Part shown: one piece after another, positions 20,264 through 31,262 of the stretch
Numbering within the stretch: position 1 is the first letter of the stretch
How the letters are laid out: each line of letters opens with the position of its first letter
NCBI GenBank assembly: GCA_021292165.1
Contig: CM037879.1
Coordinates: forward strand, 280,563,772-280,627,771
Length of the DNA: 64,000 nucleotides
Reading direction: 5' to 3'
Source of the DNA: Shinisaurus crocodilurus
Taxonomy: Eukaryota > Chordata > Lepidosauria > Squamata > Shinisauridae
Made by a program: the position numbers and the translations under genes
Notes under the pieces: generated by a model
Databases searched by the model: none
What the model saw: only the letters and a program-made list of their open reading frames with translations
Told to the model about the DNA's origin: nothing

Positions 20264-21847
20264 GGATCCAAGCTCGGATCTGCTTCTCCAAGGGCGCAGA
20301 GCTCTCTTTCCACACTCAGAGGGGGAGATCATCTTCTGAGCAAACCTACGGCCCCTGGGACACCATCCCACGGGACCCTAGGATTGCAGCCGAAAAGGTT
20401 TTTCATCTAACCGATGAATCAACTTAACGTTGCAGCCCTAACAAATGTGGGAAAACCTACAGGTAAATATCTGATTGGTCGCACGCAAATGCTAAATCTG
20501 AGGATCAGAATGGAGATTTGCCCAAATCCAACCATTCAGAATGGACTCATTTTTCCTCTACCATAAAAGACATAGTGGGGAAACGGGGGGGGGGGCATTC
20601 TGGCCAGGTTTATTGTTAGTTCCAGCCACCCCCTCCCCGATTCTTCTTCCAGTTTATTACTTATGCCTCGAAAAGACCCAGCCTCCACTGCATCCCTGTG
20701 GAGCTAAATGCTTGCCCATACTGGCAGAGGAAACTATAGAACTATAGTTTCCCCCCTTGGAGAGCTTAAAAGCTGATTAACAACAACAAAAAGACACAAC
20801 AAGTGAGGGAAGTGAACAATGGAAGAGGAGGGGGAAATGGGAAGGTTTCTCATGAGATAATGTCCTCAGAGGTTTAAAAGGGGGCCGGGCTTTCTGGCTG
20901 CAAGATATTGCAAATGCTCCTTATTTTACTTAAATGTCTGCTATTTCCTGCTTTTAATAACTCTCCAGCCATTTCTGCCGAACTTCTCCCAGATTTCAGA
21001 TCATTCTCTTTATTTCTCTTCTCGTGTAAGAATGTAATATAACCTTCTCTTATATTAACTTCTCTTATATTAAAGTTCTCCCAGATTTCAGATTTTTTCA
21101 TTCCCAAACTTTCTAAAACCTTTCCGAAGGCAAATTTGTTCAGATCCCGTGCTAAAGAAAAGAGTAAATTGGTAGAATTCCAATTTGGTGGACTCTCTAC
21201 TCTCCCATTCTGGGGGCTATTAAAGCAGAGATGGGAGGGGGTCAAGATTGTGGGGATGATCTAGATATATATGGACACAGGATTGCCAAGCTGCCCGTGT
21301 TTTTGTGGTCTGACCAGTGAACGCATGTTCTGTCAGGTAATCTGAAAAGCTAGGACAATCCACATTCTTCCAGGGTTGACGCACCACTCAACAGATTCCA
21401 GCCTGACCAGAACTGGGAGCTTTTGGTTCTGTGTCTATCTGACTTACGTGGTTAGTCACCAAGGCTGCAGGCTGGAACATCTCCATCAGTGTGTCAGCTC
21501 TAGATAATGGAAGGCCCTCGGGCAAGATGTTCTCCAGGCCCCACCCTCCTGGAGTCAGTCTCCCAGCTTCCCAGTGCCACCATTGCCTCTCCTTCTGACT
21601 CCAACAACCCACATTGTTTCTCCTTCTGACTCCAACCCAGAAAGAGAGGACAAGGAGAATGGAGGTTTCTGCTCCTTCTCCTTGTTCTTGCCACTCCTTG
21701 CGTATTTGGAGAGGGCGAGTGAACAGACAGCAAGCGGGACCAGGGGGAGCATGAGTAGGAGGCCCTGGGGGGCCAATAGTGGGCCCCTGCTGGTATATGA
21801 CCCTAGACAGGTGCCCAATGAAGCAGGCCCCTGAAACCGGCGCTGAT
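20264..21847. other. No gene; mixed unique sequence
   Basis: 20390-20830 shows nothing recognised. 20860-21250 is AT-rich unique sequence with a local duplication of CTTCTCTTATATTA (about 21045-21075) and of CTCCCAGATTTCAGAT (20985 and 21077). Frames at 21388-21984 show no domain. Confidence 0.35.
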
Positions 21848-22066
21848 CTCCCTAAACCAGGAGTGCAGAAGAAACTCAAGCCCAAGGGCCAAATCCAGCC
21901 CTCCTGCATCCAAAGCCGGCCCTCCAGGAATTTCCAGATGGCCATGCCTCCTTCCCCTGGGCCCACCCCTTTTCCCATGACCACCCATCGTTGGGTGGTT
22001 TCCTGGTATTTGTGCAGTTTCCCACCCCACCCCCATTCTGAAAGGGTAAAATGCCTCTCCTAAGGC
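21848..22066 (-). mobile_element. Fragment of the CAGGGGTGCAGAACC MITE family
   Basis: CCAGGAGTGCAGAAGAAACTC, GGCCAAATCCAGCCC and CATTCTGAAAGGGTAAAATGCCTCTCCTAAGGCTTA run in the reverse order of the 25.0-kb copy. The end is lost at the SINE junction at 22067. Confidence 0.5.
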
Positions 22067-22860
22067 TTAAAGGATAAAATGGAGAGGAGGAGGAGGATTA
22101 TGTAAGCCGCCTTGGGTTCCTTGCAAGGAAAAGGGCAGGATATAAATATCTATTCCATATATATAAAAGAAGGTGTCCTGACTGACTGACTGACTGATTT
22201 TGACTGACTCATCAATGCCCAGCTCAAACCGTTTAATCTAGGAACGTGAAATTTTGAGGGGACATTGCTTTTATGATGTAGACACCCACTAAAGAAGGAT
22301 TTTTGGAAATTCCATCCCTAAGAGGGTGAAAAGGGGGGGAAATCACCCCACTCTCCTATCTCCTGTGGGCAAAACAACAGGGGAGCAGTTATGCAAATCA
22401 GCCTCACCTCATAATTGCTGCAGGAGCCAATAGGAGCAGTTATGCAAATAGCCCATACGACACTTAGAATGTTCATATGAATTCCTGCAGGGGCCAATAG
22501 GAGTGGGTGTACAAATCTCCCCTAGGTCATTTAGAACTGTTCTCTGAGGGGGTGAAAAGGGAGGGAAAGCTTTTTAATGACTGAATGACTGTTGTGTGTG
22601 GGGCTGTCATCGCATAGGCTCCACTCCATCACAGTTTTGACAGATCTACCCCAAACTTGGCATGGTCACTCTTCATCACCTGTAGACTCTCAGGATTAAC
22701 CTGATTTTTCTTTAATATCAGATATTTCTGTCAGAAAAGTGTTCTGCTGCCAGCACCCAGCCTAAATGTTACACTTTCAGTCAGAGACACTATATCTTTT
22801 CCATTGTACCAAATCCTAAAATCCACGCGAGCACAGCTGGTAATAAATAAATAAATAAAT
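22067..22860 (+). mobile_element. 5'-truncated tRNA-SINE with a Helitron in its tail
   Basis: 22067-22148 is the 3' part of the SINE (GGATAAAATGGAGAGGAGG, GTAAGCCGCCTTGGG, GGATATAAATA), and the tail resumes at 22841 (TAATAAATAAATAAATAAAT). Confidence 0.75.
22149..22840 (+). mobile_element. Helitron-like element, 5'-TC ... CTGG-3', between A and T
   Basis: It starts TCTATTCCATATATATAAAAG and ends GCGAGCACAGCTGG. The base before is A (22148) and the next is T (22841), with no target duplication. 5'-TC, 3'-CTRR and A|T insertion are the Helitron signature; here CTRR is CTGG. The host SINE defines both edges. The internal text (ACTGACTGACTGACTGATTTTGACTGAC) recurs in Helitron-type repeats. 692 bp, no Rep/helicase, so non-autonomous. 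The usual strong 3' hairpin is weak. Confidence 0.7.
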
Positions 22861-23211
22861 AGTGCTTGGCAATAAGAGCTTTAAGCTAAAATAGGATGGT
22901 ATCTTGGCCCCTCCCCTTTTGCCTTTGGTCTCACCCACCACTGGAATGCAGCCCCTGAAAGCTTCCCCAAAATGAAATTTGAAATTTGGCTGGAAGAGTT
23001 TCTGTACTCCTGTACCTCTGCACAGTAAAGGGAGCCCTGGTGCAGAAATAACTCCACCCACCCAAGCCAGCCATTGGTTCTTCTCAACAGGAAGGGATAT
23101 ATGGGCTTCCTTTTTTAGATTGAGAGTTTGACTGGCCAAAAATATTCTTTCTTCGTTTGGCTTCTTTGGACTCTTTGCTTGTGTTTTGGCTCTGCCTTCT
23201 GGTTCCAGGCT

Positions 23212-23530
23212 CCAGCTAGTGATGTATCCAATCGCCTCCAGCGAGCATAGCGGGCCGAAATCGGGCCCATTAACTTTCGCGTGAGGCTCACACGAGCCTA
23301 CCTGTTTCTGGCTTAAACAACCCTGTTACCCTGGTTTCCCCTCCCAAAAACATAGTGCGGGGGTCCAGCGCGCCGGAGCAGGGTCCTGTCGCGTCACTTC
23401 CGCCGCGCCGGAAGTGACACAATGGGACCGTCGCGCCCGTCGGCAACAGCTCGAGCGGCGCGGAGAATGCTCCGCGCCACTCGGAAGAACAAGGCGGGGC
23501 CCCCAAGAGGCAAGCCCCCCCACAGGTACG
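23212..23530. repeat. CpG-rich foldback segment with ETS-type sites
   Basis: Dense CpG. It contains the inverted pair GTCACTTCCG (23393-23402) / CGGAAGTGAC (23409-23418), each a near-consensus ETS/GABP site, and the hairpin GGCGCGGAG-AATG-CTCCGCGCC (23458-23479). CCCTGTTACCCTGGTTTCC at 23320 echoes the inner hairpin of the 8.07-kb hAT, so this is probably a mobile-element relative and not a gene promoter. Confidence 0.5.
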
Positions 23531-23635
23531 TGAACACCACTACTCCAGGCTCCCAACTGAAGGTTGCCTACAGCTCAGCTTTGACACGACCTGCCAATTC
23601 CGCCCTGTCTCCAGTCATAACCTGTTAGGCTGTAC

Positions 23636-24430
23636 TTTGTAGGGGTGTACAATAATTTTGTTTCAGTTTGCAAATCTTCAGAACCAGCCCCGTACGCAAC
23701 TGCGAACGGGAGTGCATCTTTCGGGAAAAGTTCACACATTCCCAAACTTGTAATTGCGTTTGAAAAATGTGTAGGGGGGGGGGGGATGTGCAATTTAAAA
23801 TGTGTATTTTTTCCCAAAAATACACATTTTCATAGTTTAGTGTGCACTTTTCCCAATCGAATGAAAAGAAAAACAGGTCACTATTCAAAACAGGAGCAAA
23901 ACTGGGCTTTGAAATGGAGTTCAGCAAATCATGGCGCTTTGGAGAATCCCTGGTTCTCCCATCGCTAATTGCTTTGGCCTGCCCCTGATCCACATGTCTC
24001 CTCCTGCCCTGTCTTCACCCCTTAGCTCTATCCAGCTTACACACATCACTGACATCAAAAGTTGGCAATCCTTCATGTGCATTTTGTAAATTCTTTTTAA
24101 GAGATGAATTAGACGTTGCATGGAGGACCTGTGATTTGATCTCCTTCTTCTAAAAGGAGCTATGGGGGTGCAATTTTGATTGTGGCTGTGGTATGGAGAG
24201 GAAAACAACAACCCCCCACAAGCTGCTATTAGTTATGGGGGGGGGGGAAACATAAAGCTATTGTACCTGTATGTGGATTGTATGAAATACATACAGATTT
24301 TTGTGCGCAGTTTTGTGTTGTTGTTTTTTTTAAATTATCAACTGGTGCAAAAATGTGATGGAATGAACATAATCTTGAAAGAATAAGAAACTGAATGGAT
24401 CTGAACTTGACAGATTTATCCATTCCTAAA
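23636..24430. repeat. AT-rich dispersed MITE family, one or two copies
   Basis: It begins GTAGGGGTGTACAATAATTTTG, contains CATTCCCAAACTTGTAATTGCG and ACACATTTTCATAG, and ends GAACTTGACAGATTTATCCATTCC, which mirrors the end at 3.98 kb. Confidence 0.45.
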
Positions 24431-24944
24431 AGAAGGCCTCCTCTGTTGTTTTTCTGGAGAATCTGGTACTCACTATACTGCACCTGAACACAGAGGTTCC
24501 ACAGGGCCAGCATCACCTGGAATCTGTGGGCAAATGGGGAGATTCAAGCACCCCAGTGGGGCCCACCAGTACTTATGTATTCCCCACCTGCCCAACCAGT
24601 CCCCTGGCTGTGGGATTCTTTGGTAGCAGCAGCTGGGAAGCTGACTGCCATTTTGAATTTCCCACAATACCATGGAGTGTCCAACCTAGAATTTTTTGTG
24701 GGGCATTATGGGAATGTAAACATGGTGGTTGGCTTCTTGGACATAGTCGCTGCCACCAGGTAAGCCCCGGGAGATGGGAAGCAGGCAAAGAAGTGGATGA
24801 GCTCCTACTGTCATGGGGCTGGGGGCAGCAATCTAGGACCCAGACCAAACACAAGATACTTTTCTGGGGGCCCTGTCTAAGCTGGAGTCCTCCCTGAGGT
24901 TCCATTACATGGCTGACAAATGTTTGCTACATAGACCCACAATA
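24431..24944. other. No gene
   Basis: The phrase pair TGACTGCCATTTTGAATTTCCCACAATACC and TTTTTTGTGGGGCATTATGGG hints at an eroded inverted repeat around 24.64-24.71 kb. Nothing else recognised. Confidence 0.3.
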
Positions 24945-25325
24945 ATCTAGGGTTCCCCATTCTCCACGTGCAGCCCTCAGTCCAAGACTGGAGACTGAAT
25001 TCCATGTTGGAGAAGCTCTAAGGAGGCCACACCCCAGTGGTACGTGTGGGCAAAGCCAAAAGGGGTGGGGCCAAAATACCAACAGGAACAAAAACCCAGC
25101 TTATCTAAGCTTAAACCTGTAGCTGCTGGCTGATAACTAAGCCTTAGGAGAGGTATTTCAACCTTTTAGAATGGGAGGAAAGCTACACAAAAGCAAGGAA
25201 ACACCAAACGATTGCTGGTTGGGGGGAAGGGGGTGTGGCCAGGGAAAGGGGTGTGGCCTTCTGGGGAATCCTAGGTGGGCCAGGTTTGGCTTTGGGCCTG
25301 AGGTTCTGCACACCTGTACTAATTC
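24945..25325 (+). mobile_element. MITE of the CAGGGGTGCAGAACC family
   Basis: Shares with 60303-60558 the phrases GACTGAATTCCATGTTGG, CACACCCCAGTGG, AAAAGGGGTGGGGCCAAAA, CCTTAGGAGAGG and GAGGTTCTGCACACCTG. It also contains two GGGTGTGGCC units. Target duplication eroded. Confidence 0.6.
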
Positions 25326-26262
25326 CCACAGGACAATTAGGGGTGCTCTTATTTTTCATACAAAAGCCGGGAGAGAGAAACAAGTATTGTCTTCCTCGTC
25401 TTTCTATACACTTTCATGCATTCCACATCATCTGAAGTAGAATTCCCCTTACATTTCCCACCCTTCTGAGCCACCCAGAGAATGTTTGCTCGTTTGTTTT
25501 ATGCCTTACTCTTCCCTCCTGTTTCACAGATTTTTATTAAAATATTGCTATAAAACACATCGCTACCCAAAATAAATCTGCAGATACACATTAATACATA
25601 AAAACAGACGCATTGTGGGGAATATTTACAAACAAGGGGAGGGGAATTTAAGGCTTCTGATAAACAAAGCAGAGATAAACATATACATACAGATATAAGC
25701 GTGACTAAGAAGACGATAACAATTAACTCGAGTTTACATCCCAAAAGCTGGCATCGGAAACGTTTGTTGTTCTGAAGGATTACCACCTGGTAGAACTTTT
25801 TAATATCCGTTGCCACCGCTTTGCCTAGCTGTAATAAACAGCTGATGGTGGTGTAACATGGCACTGCTTAAGAGACTGATCTATACATCAGCCGGGTTTA
25901 CAACAAGATCATCAGTGCTATATTTTATTCAAGAAAGAGGAGGGTGAGCGCACTGGTAAACCGAAACTCACCAGGTAGGCTAACTTGTCGTTCCAGATGT
26001 TTGTTTGTTTGTTTTAATTTCCTTCCTTCCTAATTAATGGGCAGGACAAACTTGTGGGGGAGGAACAAACCATGGCAGAAGAACTCCAGATCCTGACAGG
26101 AGGGTGAAAATCTGATGTATTTTCACGATTTGCCACCCCCCCCCCCCCGGATACCAGTTGATTAGCATCACGCTGGTGCCAACTTGCTGTTGTGTGAATC
26201 AAGCTACTTCCATTTCTAAGATGGGCTGCAATTTGCACATTAGAAACAACAACAACAACAAC
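25326..26262. other. Unique block, candidate regulatory DNA
   Basis: 25500-25930 has no recognised repeat and carries AT-rich words (AAACAAAGCAGAGATAAACA, CGATAACAATTAACTCGAG). A C-run lies at 26138-26148 and an AAC run at 26247-26266. Confidence 0.3.
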
Positions 26263-26420
26263 AACACTAAGGAACATTGCACAAATCGCATGATTTGCAC
26301 CACTTGGAAGCCGAAAACTATGTCATTCTAGCACTATTTGTGCAAATCGCACTAGAATGACGTAGTTTTCAGCTTCTGATTTGCACAAATCACGCTATTT
26401 GTGCGAATTTCCTTAGTGTT
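26263..26420. mobile_element. 158-bp palindromic element
   Basis: AACACTAAGGAA at the left and TTCCTTAGTGTT at the right, with GATTTGCACCACTTGGAAGC / GCTTCTGATTTGCACAAATC and CTATGTCATTCTAG / CTAGAATGACGTAG between, make arms of about 69 bp. No coding capacity. Target duplication not obvious because the left flank is an AAC run. Confidence 0.7.
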
Positions 26421-26765
26421 CTTTTTTTTTAAAAAAAGTCCATAGTTTTGCAGCCTAAAGTGTCTATACTGCCCTTCAGTCCAATAATTCACAGGGCAAT
26501 TTACAATAAAAACATAAAAAGTATGTAAATCCAGTAAATAGAGTAAAGGTAGCAATAAGATCAGATAGTGAAACTCCACAAGGCATAAAATACCTGGAAA
26601 ATTAAAACACCTTTATCTGTTGGCACAAGACAGTAATGGGGGTGCCAGGTGAGTCTCCTTGAGGAGAGAGTCCCGTAAGTTTTAAACTGATAGTGCTACC
26701 TACCTTGTGATCACCAGAGCTATATTTCCCATTAGACCATCCCAAGCTGTGGAATCCATCTAGAG

Positions 26766-26902
26766 CAGGACTCTAGAGCCTCTAGAGCAGGACTTGTTGC
26801 TGGCCTACAGCTCCCAGAATCCCTTGCCATTAGCCATGCTGGCTGGGTATGCTGGGAGCTGTAGGCCAGCAACACCTGGGGATCCAAGGTTGGAGAGCCC
26901 TT
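26766..26902. mobile_element. Palindromic hAT MITE, subtype with CAGCTCCCAG, 8-bp TSD
   Basis: Flanked by ATCTAGAG at 26758-26765 and 26903-26910. Arms: GCTGGCCTACAGCTCCCAG and CTGGGAGCTGTAGGCCAGC. The left end is scrambled by a short duplication of CTCTAGAGC...GCAGGAC; the right end reads CCAAGGTTGGAGAGCCC. Confidence 0.75.
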
Positions 26903-26994
26903 ATCTAGAGGGCTTCTGCTATCTCTGTATATATCCGCATAGAAGCTACCTGGAGGCCTGACATGGAACATACACACAATAAATACCACTTGGA

Positions 26995-27130
26995 AACATA
27001 GGGAAATGCCTTATACCATGTCGTAACATTGGTCTGTCTGGCTCACTATTGTCTACCCTGATTGGTAATGGCTTTTCAGGGCTTCAGACAAGAATTTTTC
27101 CCAGCCCTACCAGGGATTGCCTCAATTTAT
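26995..27130 (-). mobile_element. tRNA-Ala-like SINE, 3' portion
   Basis: GAAATGCCTTATACCATGTC, TTGGTCTGTCTGGCTC, TTGTCTACCCTGATTGG and CCCAGCCCTACCAGGGATTG are degenerate versions of the 18.82-kb copy. The tRNA head is lost. Confidence 0.6.
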
Positions 27131-27691
27131 AGCAATGGTAGACAGGATTGAGGCTTTAGTTTTCTCTTCAGCATTGGAGACCCTGCATGAAAAACCCATT
27201 GGAAATTAATATCCATAATTTTTGATGGTATTGAAATATTAGTGGGGGGAAATCTATGTAGTTTTGGCTCAGCCCCGATGATGGTACAGCCCTAGAAAGA
27301 TGGTATTTTCAATCTTAGATGGAAAAAAAAAAATGTGCAGCAAAAAGCACCGCTTGGAAGAAACCACAAGGCTTAAGTCTGTGCGACTTTCTGAAGCAGG
27401 TGGAAATAAGTAGCCCCCAGCCTACAAGGAGACCTATTAGGTTGAATTATTGTCTTGCTGCCACAATTATCTCTGGAAGTTAGCCAGAGGGGAATGTAGC
27501 TGGAAAACCTCATGGAATGCACCACATTTGCCAGTAGCCAAGAGGAAGAAGAAATGCAGACTCATAATCCTCCGTCATTCAACCTACCACAAAACAGGTC
27601 CTTCGGCAGAAGGAAAATGAAAATGATTTCATTATGTGGACACTGGAAACGTCAGCTTGAAGCAGTGCAACCGAGAGCGCTTGGCCTAATT
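27131..27691. other. Unique block without a gene
   Basis: 27320-27690 contains no recognised repeat and reads as unique sequence (TAGGTTGAATTATTGTCTTGC; GAAAATGATTTCATTATG). Candidate non-coding element at most. Confidence 0.3.
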
Positions 27692-27810
27692 CAGCCCTCC
27701 CCAACCTAGCACCCTTCAAAGGTGTTGGACCATAACCATTAGCCATGCTGGCTGGGGATGGTAGAAGTTGTAATTCAACTTTCAGGAAGGTGACAGGTTG
27801 AGAAAGGCTG
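27692..27810. mobile_element. hAT MITE, TIR CAGCCCTCCCCAACC, 8-bp TSD
   Basis: Flanks GCCTAATT (27684-27691) and GTCTAATT (27811-27818), 7 of 8 identical. It ends GACAGGTTGAGAAAGGCTG. Same family as 44393-44523 and the split copy at 4.57 kb. Confidence 0.75.
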
Positions 27811-27849
27811 GTCTAATTCATAGAACGTTGCCAGGAGGACACTGCAAGG

Positions 27850-28265
27850 TAGGGTCGCCTTGAAGTTGCCCATCAGCAGCACCTGGACAGCAGCCTGACC
27901 AAAGCACACAGGTCACCTGGGCAAAGCCTTCAACACTATGGTGAGATGTATTGTATTCCTATTTAAATTATAATAACCACATCTGAATTTGCATCCATAC
28001 ATATAAATTAGCATATGCAAATCCTCTTTTTTGGCAATGCATTTCCTCCTTTTTGCTGATTCATCAGTGGCCATCCTAAGTCCAAGTCTGGCTTAAAGAT
28101 AACGAAGTGTAAGATTTGTAAGAAGGAAGCCCAGGGGCCTTGAAGTTGCCCATCAACAGGTAGCCGCTGGACATCAGGGTCACAGTCTTCTCCACTATGA
28201 TGAGATGCATTGTATTTCTGCTTAAATAGTAGTAATTACTTCACCACCATTGCGTTATCCTACAT
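27850..28265. repeat. Dispersed repeat X, two successive copies
   Basis: CTTGAAGTTGCCCATCAGC at 27859 and CTTGAAGTTGCCCATCAACAGG at 28139 start two copies. Only the first includes the AATTAGCATATGCAAATCCTC part (octamer ATTTGCAT on the other strand). Confidence 0.55.
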
Positions 28266-29244
28266 CACCATATGTGCCTTTTACTCTTTATCCACAGTGG
28301 CAAAGGCCCTTACCTTCACAAGGTGTTTTTGTTTCAACCACATGTCCAAAATGCACTTTGTATAACATTCTTCTCCAGAAAATATGAATTCTTAAACCAT
28401 TAAAAAAAGAAGAAGAGGAAACTACAGATTTTCCATTTTGGCTTCTGACCAATGAGACAGAGAGAACTAAATTAATTTGGGAAGCAAATTGCATTAAGGG
28501 GGGAGCTGATAGATCAGCAGTCATGGGAAATCCATCTCGGTGGAGGACAAATGCGCAGAACTTGACTTTCCTCTAACCCTTAATCTATTTATAGGAGGGA
28601 GAATTGGGGAATGAAGTACCTCTCAACAGAAGTTTAAGTCAACAACTAGAATTAATTGCCCTCACTTTCACACTGTAGCATATGCATGTGCCGGCGGCAC
28701 AGTGAACGTGCCAATTGTGTCCGGCTAGACTCTGGGTTAGAAATGTCGACCGAGCAGGCTTTTCTCAAAAACGGTGAGCCAACCAGCCTTATATATCCCT
28801 AGTTTCAAGTCCCGAGGCAATGCTAGGAAAGCTGTCCTGCCGCTTGATCCCAAAGGGCTCCAGATGGGGACAGAATTCCACATGGGACAGGGGGGAGTTA
28901 GTGGCGGGACATGCTCAATGCAAACATGCCGATACTGGGAGCGATTAAGAGATAAAAGATTGAAGGGACTTGGCCTCTTGATATATCTTTTCCCCAGCAC
29001 CCATCCCCCCTCACCCCATCCATTTGGATCAGGGTAGGATTATCTGGTCATTTGGGGGGGGCCAAGTAGGAATTTTTTAATTATCCACATATTGGTCGGG
29101 TCGGACAGGTTTTTGACCTACTCTGTACTGAGGACTAGGAGGGAGGAGCAAGTCAAATGTGTGTGCCAGTTGATAAATTGATTAATTTTGACTGAAACTG
29201 CAGCCGGTACAAACAACAGCTAGTGTGAAACCTGGCAGCCCAAC
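28266..29244. other. Mostly unique sequence without a gene
   Basis: 28270-28690 is repeat-free by eye (ACTAAATTAATTTGGGAAGC; AACTAGAATTAATTGCC), a possible conserved element. 28737-29040 shows nothing recognised. Confidence 0.3.
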
Positions 29245-29392
29245 TGCTGCCTGGCATGCGTTTTACAAACCATATCACACCAGTCTCGGATTTATAAATT
29301 TGCATATATACATATAAATCAGCATATGCAAATGTTATGCAAATTGATGTCCTCTTTTGCCCTCTGTTTTGGCGATTCATAAGCGGCCAGCA
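29245..29392. repeat. Dispersed repeat X, 3' portion
   Basis: ACATATAAATCAGCATATGCAAATG, then GTCCTCTTTTGCCCTC and GCGATTCATAAGCGGCC, as in the 6.3 and 27.9-kb copies. Confidence 0.5.
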
Positions 29393-29603
29393 GGACAGAA
29401 GGGAGGGAGGGATAGTGTCCGTTTGTTTGTTTGTTTGTTTGTTCCTTCCCCTGTTTGCATTGTTTTTAATGTCATGATTTCCCTCCCATTGGGATGGATG
29501 GAGGCAATTCCGGGAGGGGAGTTGGCTCCAGCCAAGAAGACGGAGTGGGCTTCTCTGGCGCACCCCTCCCTCTGCTTGCAGCTAGTTGGAATGGCTGCTA
29601 ATA

Positions 29604-29764
29604 CAGGCCTGTGGCTCACGCTGGCTCAGCTTGTCTGAGCGTGGAAAGCTAAGCAGCGTCAGGCCTGCTTATTACTTGGATGGGAGACCCCTCCTCTAGT
29701 TTCCTGCATTGAGCAGGGGGTTGGACTCGATGGCCTTGTAGGCTCCTTCCAACTCTATGATCTA
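29604..29764 (+). mobile_element. 5S-rRNA-derived SINE with CR1 tail (copy 1)
   Basis: GAAAGCTAAGCAGCGTCAGG then TTACTTGGATGGGAGACC reproduce the 5S rRNA A-box/IE/C-box internal promoter. The tail, GCAGGGGGTTGGACTCGATGG then CCTTCCAACTCTATGATCT, is the CR1 3' end seen inverted at 16.2 and 44.8 kb. It lacks the 5S 3' half, so it is not a 5S gene. Confidence 0.9.
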
Positions 29765-30318
29765 GGAAATCTATAATAGTTCTGGGAAAGAAGAAGCCAA
29801 ACAGGGCAACCTAGAGAACCGTTAAGCCTTGAGATGCAGCTGGTGTTGGGATGGGGCAGGAAGCAGTCGCCGATCGCTATTGCTAAGCAGGGCCTGAGTG
29901 GGAGGGACCACTGGCTGGAGGCACAAGATGGCGGCCCTGTCAGCATTGTGCTGGCGTATTGTGCTCTTGACTGGCTAGGAGTGCACTGTTGGCTCCTAGG
30001 CATGGATGTCAATGGACTGTGCAGGGCACTGTTGGCTCTTCGTCTGCATGGTGTTGACAGAGCTGCCCCATGCATGTGGTGGCCACCCTGCATTTCTTTC
30101 TAGTAAGGGTTTTGGACTGCCCTGCCCCTTGACTTCCTCCCACCACAGGCTTCACTTGTCACATCACCAGGCTTACACAGACAAAACTGTTCTTCAGGTT
30201 GCCAGTATGGCAACCTTATATCTACAGACACATAGAATCAATAAAAGTCCTTTACATCATGATAATTAAAATAAAAAGCACCTGGTTTCTATAACAACAG
30301 CTTTGTCAAGAAATTGTT
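29765..30318. other. No gene recognised
   Basis: Unassigned sequence with a repeated GCACTGTTGGCTC phrase (29979 and 30028). The frames here show no domain. Confidence 0.3.
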
Positions 30319-30831
30319 GTGATATGTATCAAATTACCAGCTGTGGCACATTGTTTACACATGGAAGGGACAGAATGGCGGGGTAAACAGGTTTATTATG
30401 TCTTTCTAGAATCTCGTGTTTTCGCAGGGGTTACTAGAGTGTGAGAGCAATATGAGCTAGTCACATGGTTTGTATGTTCTGATGACGTGTTAACTTGTTT
30501 TCTGTCTGAAGCCATTTTAGAGAGAAGCTGAACTGCTTTCCTCCTCCTCCTCCTCCTCCTCCTCCTCCTCCTCCTCCTTCTTCTTCTTCTTCTTCTTCTT
30601 CATGGTACAGCTTGCTGGACTTGTTACTGCAACAATGTAACGTCTTTGCTGAAGTGGAGTGAGCTCAACTTACTCCACTGGATGTAATGCTTGCTATGCA
30701 TTTATACTCTGCACATGGACTGTAACTAGGAAATGTATACTCTGTAGAACTTTACTTGCTAAGTGAATAAACAGGTAGAATTAGACCTGTGGTGTTTACA
30801 GAGTGTTTCCTGACTCCATGGATTAATCTGC
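30319..30831 (+). mobile_element. LTR-like sequence, tentative
   Basis: It has LTR-like texture: GAATAAACAGG at about 30765 as polyadenylation signal, followed by GTGTTTACAGAGTGTTTCC, and upstream TGTGGCACATTGTTTACAC. The exact ends and a target duplication could not be set. A CCT/CTT run (30541-30600) lies inside. Confidence 0.3.
30541..30600. repeat. (CCT)n-(CTT)n compound microsatellite
   Basis: Twelve CTC/CCT units followed by eight TTC units. Confidence 0.95.
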
Positions 30832-31157
30832 AACGGAGAAGCTTTGCTGGTTCACTGGCACACACGCTGAACGCTGCAAGTGGGAGGAGGGAGGTGAGAT
30901 CTGGAAGATCTGTGTGTGGAATGTACAGGCGTCTGCTAGCACACAGACAAGGATTATAAATCTCCCAACCCGCACACACTCTGCTCAGGTCCAGTTCGAA
31001 GTGCCTGGCTCACTTGCTTTATTCCATTTGTGGCAGTGCTGGACAGATTACCTGATAATTCCGCACATCCTGAGGCCAAACCTTCCAATAATAAAATAAA
31101 ATAAATAAATGGACTATACCTCAGGTGAATTTTTTCTCTTTAACCTCACCATTATTT

Positions 31158-31262
31158 AGGTTGCAATCCTGTAAAGTGTTATGTGGGCGTAAGCCCCATC
31201 GACCTCAGTGCAACTTACTTCTAATTCTAAGTAGACATATTTTGAATTGTGCTGTTATTTGA
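31158..31262. mobile_element. hAT-like MITE (TTGCAATCCTG...GTAAGCCCCAT)
   Basis: TAGGTTGCAATCCTGTAAAG, GGGCGTAAGCCCCATCGACC, CTAAGTAGACATATTTTGAATTG: a short element with inverse-related ends, also at 5.29 kb. Confidence 0.5.

Noticed and set aside
19782..20315. Frames with poly-Glu, poly-Ser, poly-Pro or poly-Leu
   Set aside because: All come from the (GGA)n expansion read in different frames.
21388..21984. 198-codon minus frame
   Set aside because: Overlaps a MITE fragment at its 5' end and has no recognisable domain or exon signals.
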